The notes beneath the pieces are model-generated. The model was not told where the DNA came from and did not search any database. It saw only the letters and a program-made list of their open reading frames with translations. Below are positions 60,054-60,774 of a stretch of 60,774 nucleotides of DNA, one piece after another. This stretch comes from CAWBKV01 sp041946675 (GTDB lineage: Archaea > Halobacteriota > Methanosarcinia > Methanotrichales > Methanotrichaceae). Location: NCBI GenBank assembly GCA_041946675.1, contig JBHGAU010000010.1:1-60774 (forward strand), given 5' to 3'. A program made the translations under genes and the position numbers. Each line of letters starts with the position of its first letter. The stretch's first letter is position 1.

Positions 60054-60563
60054 CTAAGCCTTTGACCTCAGGCGAGAGAGTATTGAATCGACCTGCGAGG
60101 GAGTTAAATTTCCATAAATTACACCATCTACTGATATTACCGGCGATTTGGAGCAGCAGCCAAGGCATGCCACGGTCTCAAGACTGAATTCGCCATCTTT
60201 CGTGGTGCTGCCGGCATGGATATCCAATCTTCTCATTAAATGGTCGAGAAGCCTGCGGCCTCCTTTGATATAGCAGGAGGTGCCATTGCAAACTTTGATA
60301 TTGTGCACTCCGGGGCGGAAAAGCTTGAACTCGGCATAAAATGTGGCTACGCCGTATACCTCGCTCTCGGAGATCTCCAAAATCCCGGCGATCTCCTCCA
60401 CGGCCTCCGGCGAGATGTATCCCAGGCTGGATTGCGCCTTTTGTAGAAGGGGGATAAGCGCTCCCTCTTTTTCGGCGATGCTATTATCGGCGACGCTATT
60501 ATCGGCGATGCGATTCATCTGTGTCTGCTTATCTGAGGATTCTTCTGGAGATCTCATTATCAT
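60054..60563 (-). CDS. NuoE-like 2Fe-2S subunit
   Basis: 169 residues. The thioredoxin-like 2Fe-2S domain has its four Cys in VCNGTSCYIKGG and ACLGCCSKSPV, preceded by the helical region ALIPLLQKAQSSLGYISPEA. The first 40 residues are not conserved and contain a 15-bp tandem repeat encoding IADNS VADNS IAEKE; the true start may be the Met at 60515 just before it. It is the first gene of the four-gene operon NuoE-NuoF-NuoG-NfnA-like, with the promoter presumably in 60564-60730. Confidence 0.93.
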   Translation of the reverse strand: MIMRSPEESSDKQTQMNRIADNSVADNSIAEKEGALIPLLQKAQSSLGYISPEAVEEIAGILEISESEVYGVATFYAEFKLFRPGVHNIKVCNGTSCYIKGGRRLLDHLMRRLDIHAGSTTKDGEFSLETVACLGCCSKSPVISVDGVIYGNLTPSQVDSILSRLRSKA

Positions 60564-60733
60564 CGCAATTGTTGACCTATTTAGCTATAGATCTTCAGAC
60601 CAGGATTTCTGTTTCCGACATTCCTCTTAATAAATCACACGGTTAACATGTTACTATTATTCCGGTGGCTCCTCGCATTCGTGGAAAGATTAATAGCCTG
60701 GAAGGCACGAGGATATAAACTGCAGGCTTATAC

Positions 60734-60774
60734 GGGCTCGTAGGGTAGAGGATATCCTAGCGGGCTTCGGAGAC
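60734..60774 (+). tRNA. 5' part of a probable tRNA gene, cut by the window end
   Basis: GGGCTCG at 60734-60740 is a typical acceptor 5' strand, followed by TA (positions 8-9) and a D-arm GGGTAGAGGATATCCT with the conserved A14, GG and A21. The sequence then runs into GCGGGCTTCGGAGAC at the window end. The anticodon is ambiguous: TCG (Arg) if the loop is CTTCGGA, CGG (Pro) if it is TTCGGAG. Neither visible stem pairs perfectly, so an intron after position 37 is possible. A TATA-like GGATATAAAC lies upstream at 60711-60720. Confidence 0.6.

Noticed and set aside
1..60774. CRISPR array or cas genes
   Set aside because: No set of regularly spaced 25-40 bp direct repeats was seen. The tandem repeats found have periods of 14-16 bp without spacers, and no Cas-like protein is present.
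1..60774. Prophage or integrated plasmid
   Set aside because: No integrase, capsid, terminase or replication initiator is encoded. Only an IS256 relic and toxin-antitoxin genes suggest mobile DNA.

Overview
The window reads as a piece of a methanogenic archaeon's chromosome, most likely Methanosarcinales/Methanotrichales (Methanothrix-like). This is inferred from gene content and was not confirmed by any search. Archaeal markers include a DUF39-ferredoxin protein of the methanogenesis-marker/homocysteine-biosynthesis type, DUF473, a PAC2 protein, UPF0248 (DUF504), an ADP-forming acyl-CoA synthetase, archaeal TATA boxes, and many secreted beta-rich and TPR proteins of the kind common in Methanothrix and Methanosarcina. 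No ribosomal or core methanogenesis operon is present, so this is a mixed housekeeping/accessory region.

Layout. 0-4 kb: three secreted proteins on the minus strand (a PAN/apple-domain protein with a three-fold repeat, a small exported protein and a large beta-sandwich protein). 4-8 kb: an acetyl-CoA hydrolase/transferase-GNAT fusion, a gene-poor stretch, and a tandem array of four KGG-motif stress proteins. 8-15 kb: stand-alone LigD-type 3'-phosphoesterase, a tiny DUF1328 membrane protein, an ADP-forming acyl-CoA synthetase preceded by an in-frame pentapeptide-repeat ORF, PAC2, DUF473 and DUF39-ferredoxin. 15-21 kb: a hybrid histidine kinase and a CheB-CheR-PAS fusion. 21-27 kb: alpha/beta hydrolase, aldo/keto reductase, pyruvate-kinase-C-like protein, a SulP transporter broken by a deletion/frameshift, MsrB-MsrA, and a truncated VOC protein. 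27-34 kb: AT-rich accessory DNA with gene relics, then a SWIM/SNF2 pair. 34-43 kb: HxlR, SHOCT and nitroreductase genes, an HD-domain/M24 peptidase pair, an S9 peptidase and two serine beta-lactamase-like hydrolases. 43-50 kb: TPR protein, DJ-1/PfpI protein, then a decayed zone where toxin-antitoxin modules (RelE-type pair, DUF104 antitoxin with truncated PIN toxin, HigB-like relic, intact DUF104-VapC pair) interleave with fragments of the DJ-1 gene. 50-54 kb: frameshifted PadR, TPR protein, IS256 transposase relic, long imperfect palindrome, coiled-coil protein. 54-60.6 kb: SOUL protein and a four-gene NuoE-NuoF-NuoG/FDH-like-NfnA-like operon. The window ends inside a probable tRNA gene.

Two themes stand out. 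First, a soluble NAD(P)H-handling, possibly electron-bifurcating operon in a putative methanogen, with an FDH-like large subunit that appears to have lost the catalytic Cys/Sec loop. Second, abundant small-scale repeat dynamics: 14-16 bp exact tandem duplications (one doubling a ribosome-binding site), 15-bp in-frame repeats encoding ADN-type pentapeptides at two enzyme loci, a KGG gene that lost exactly one repeat unit, and duplicated, decayed toxin-antitoxin and DJ-1 fragments.
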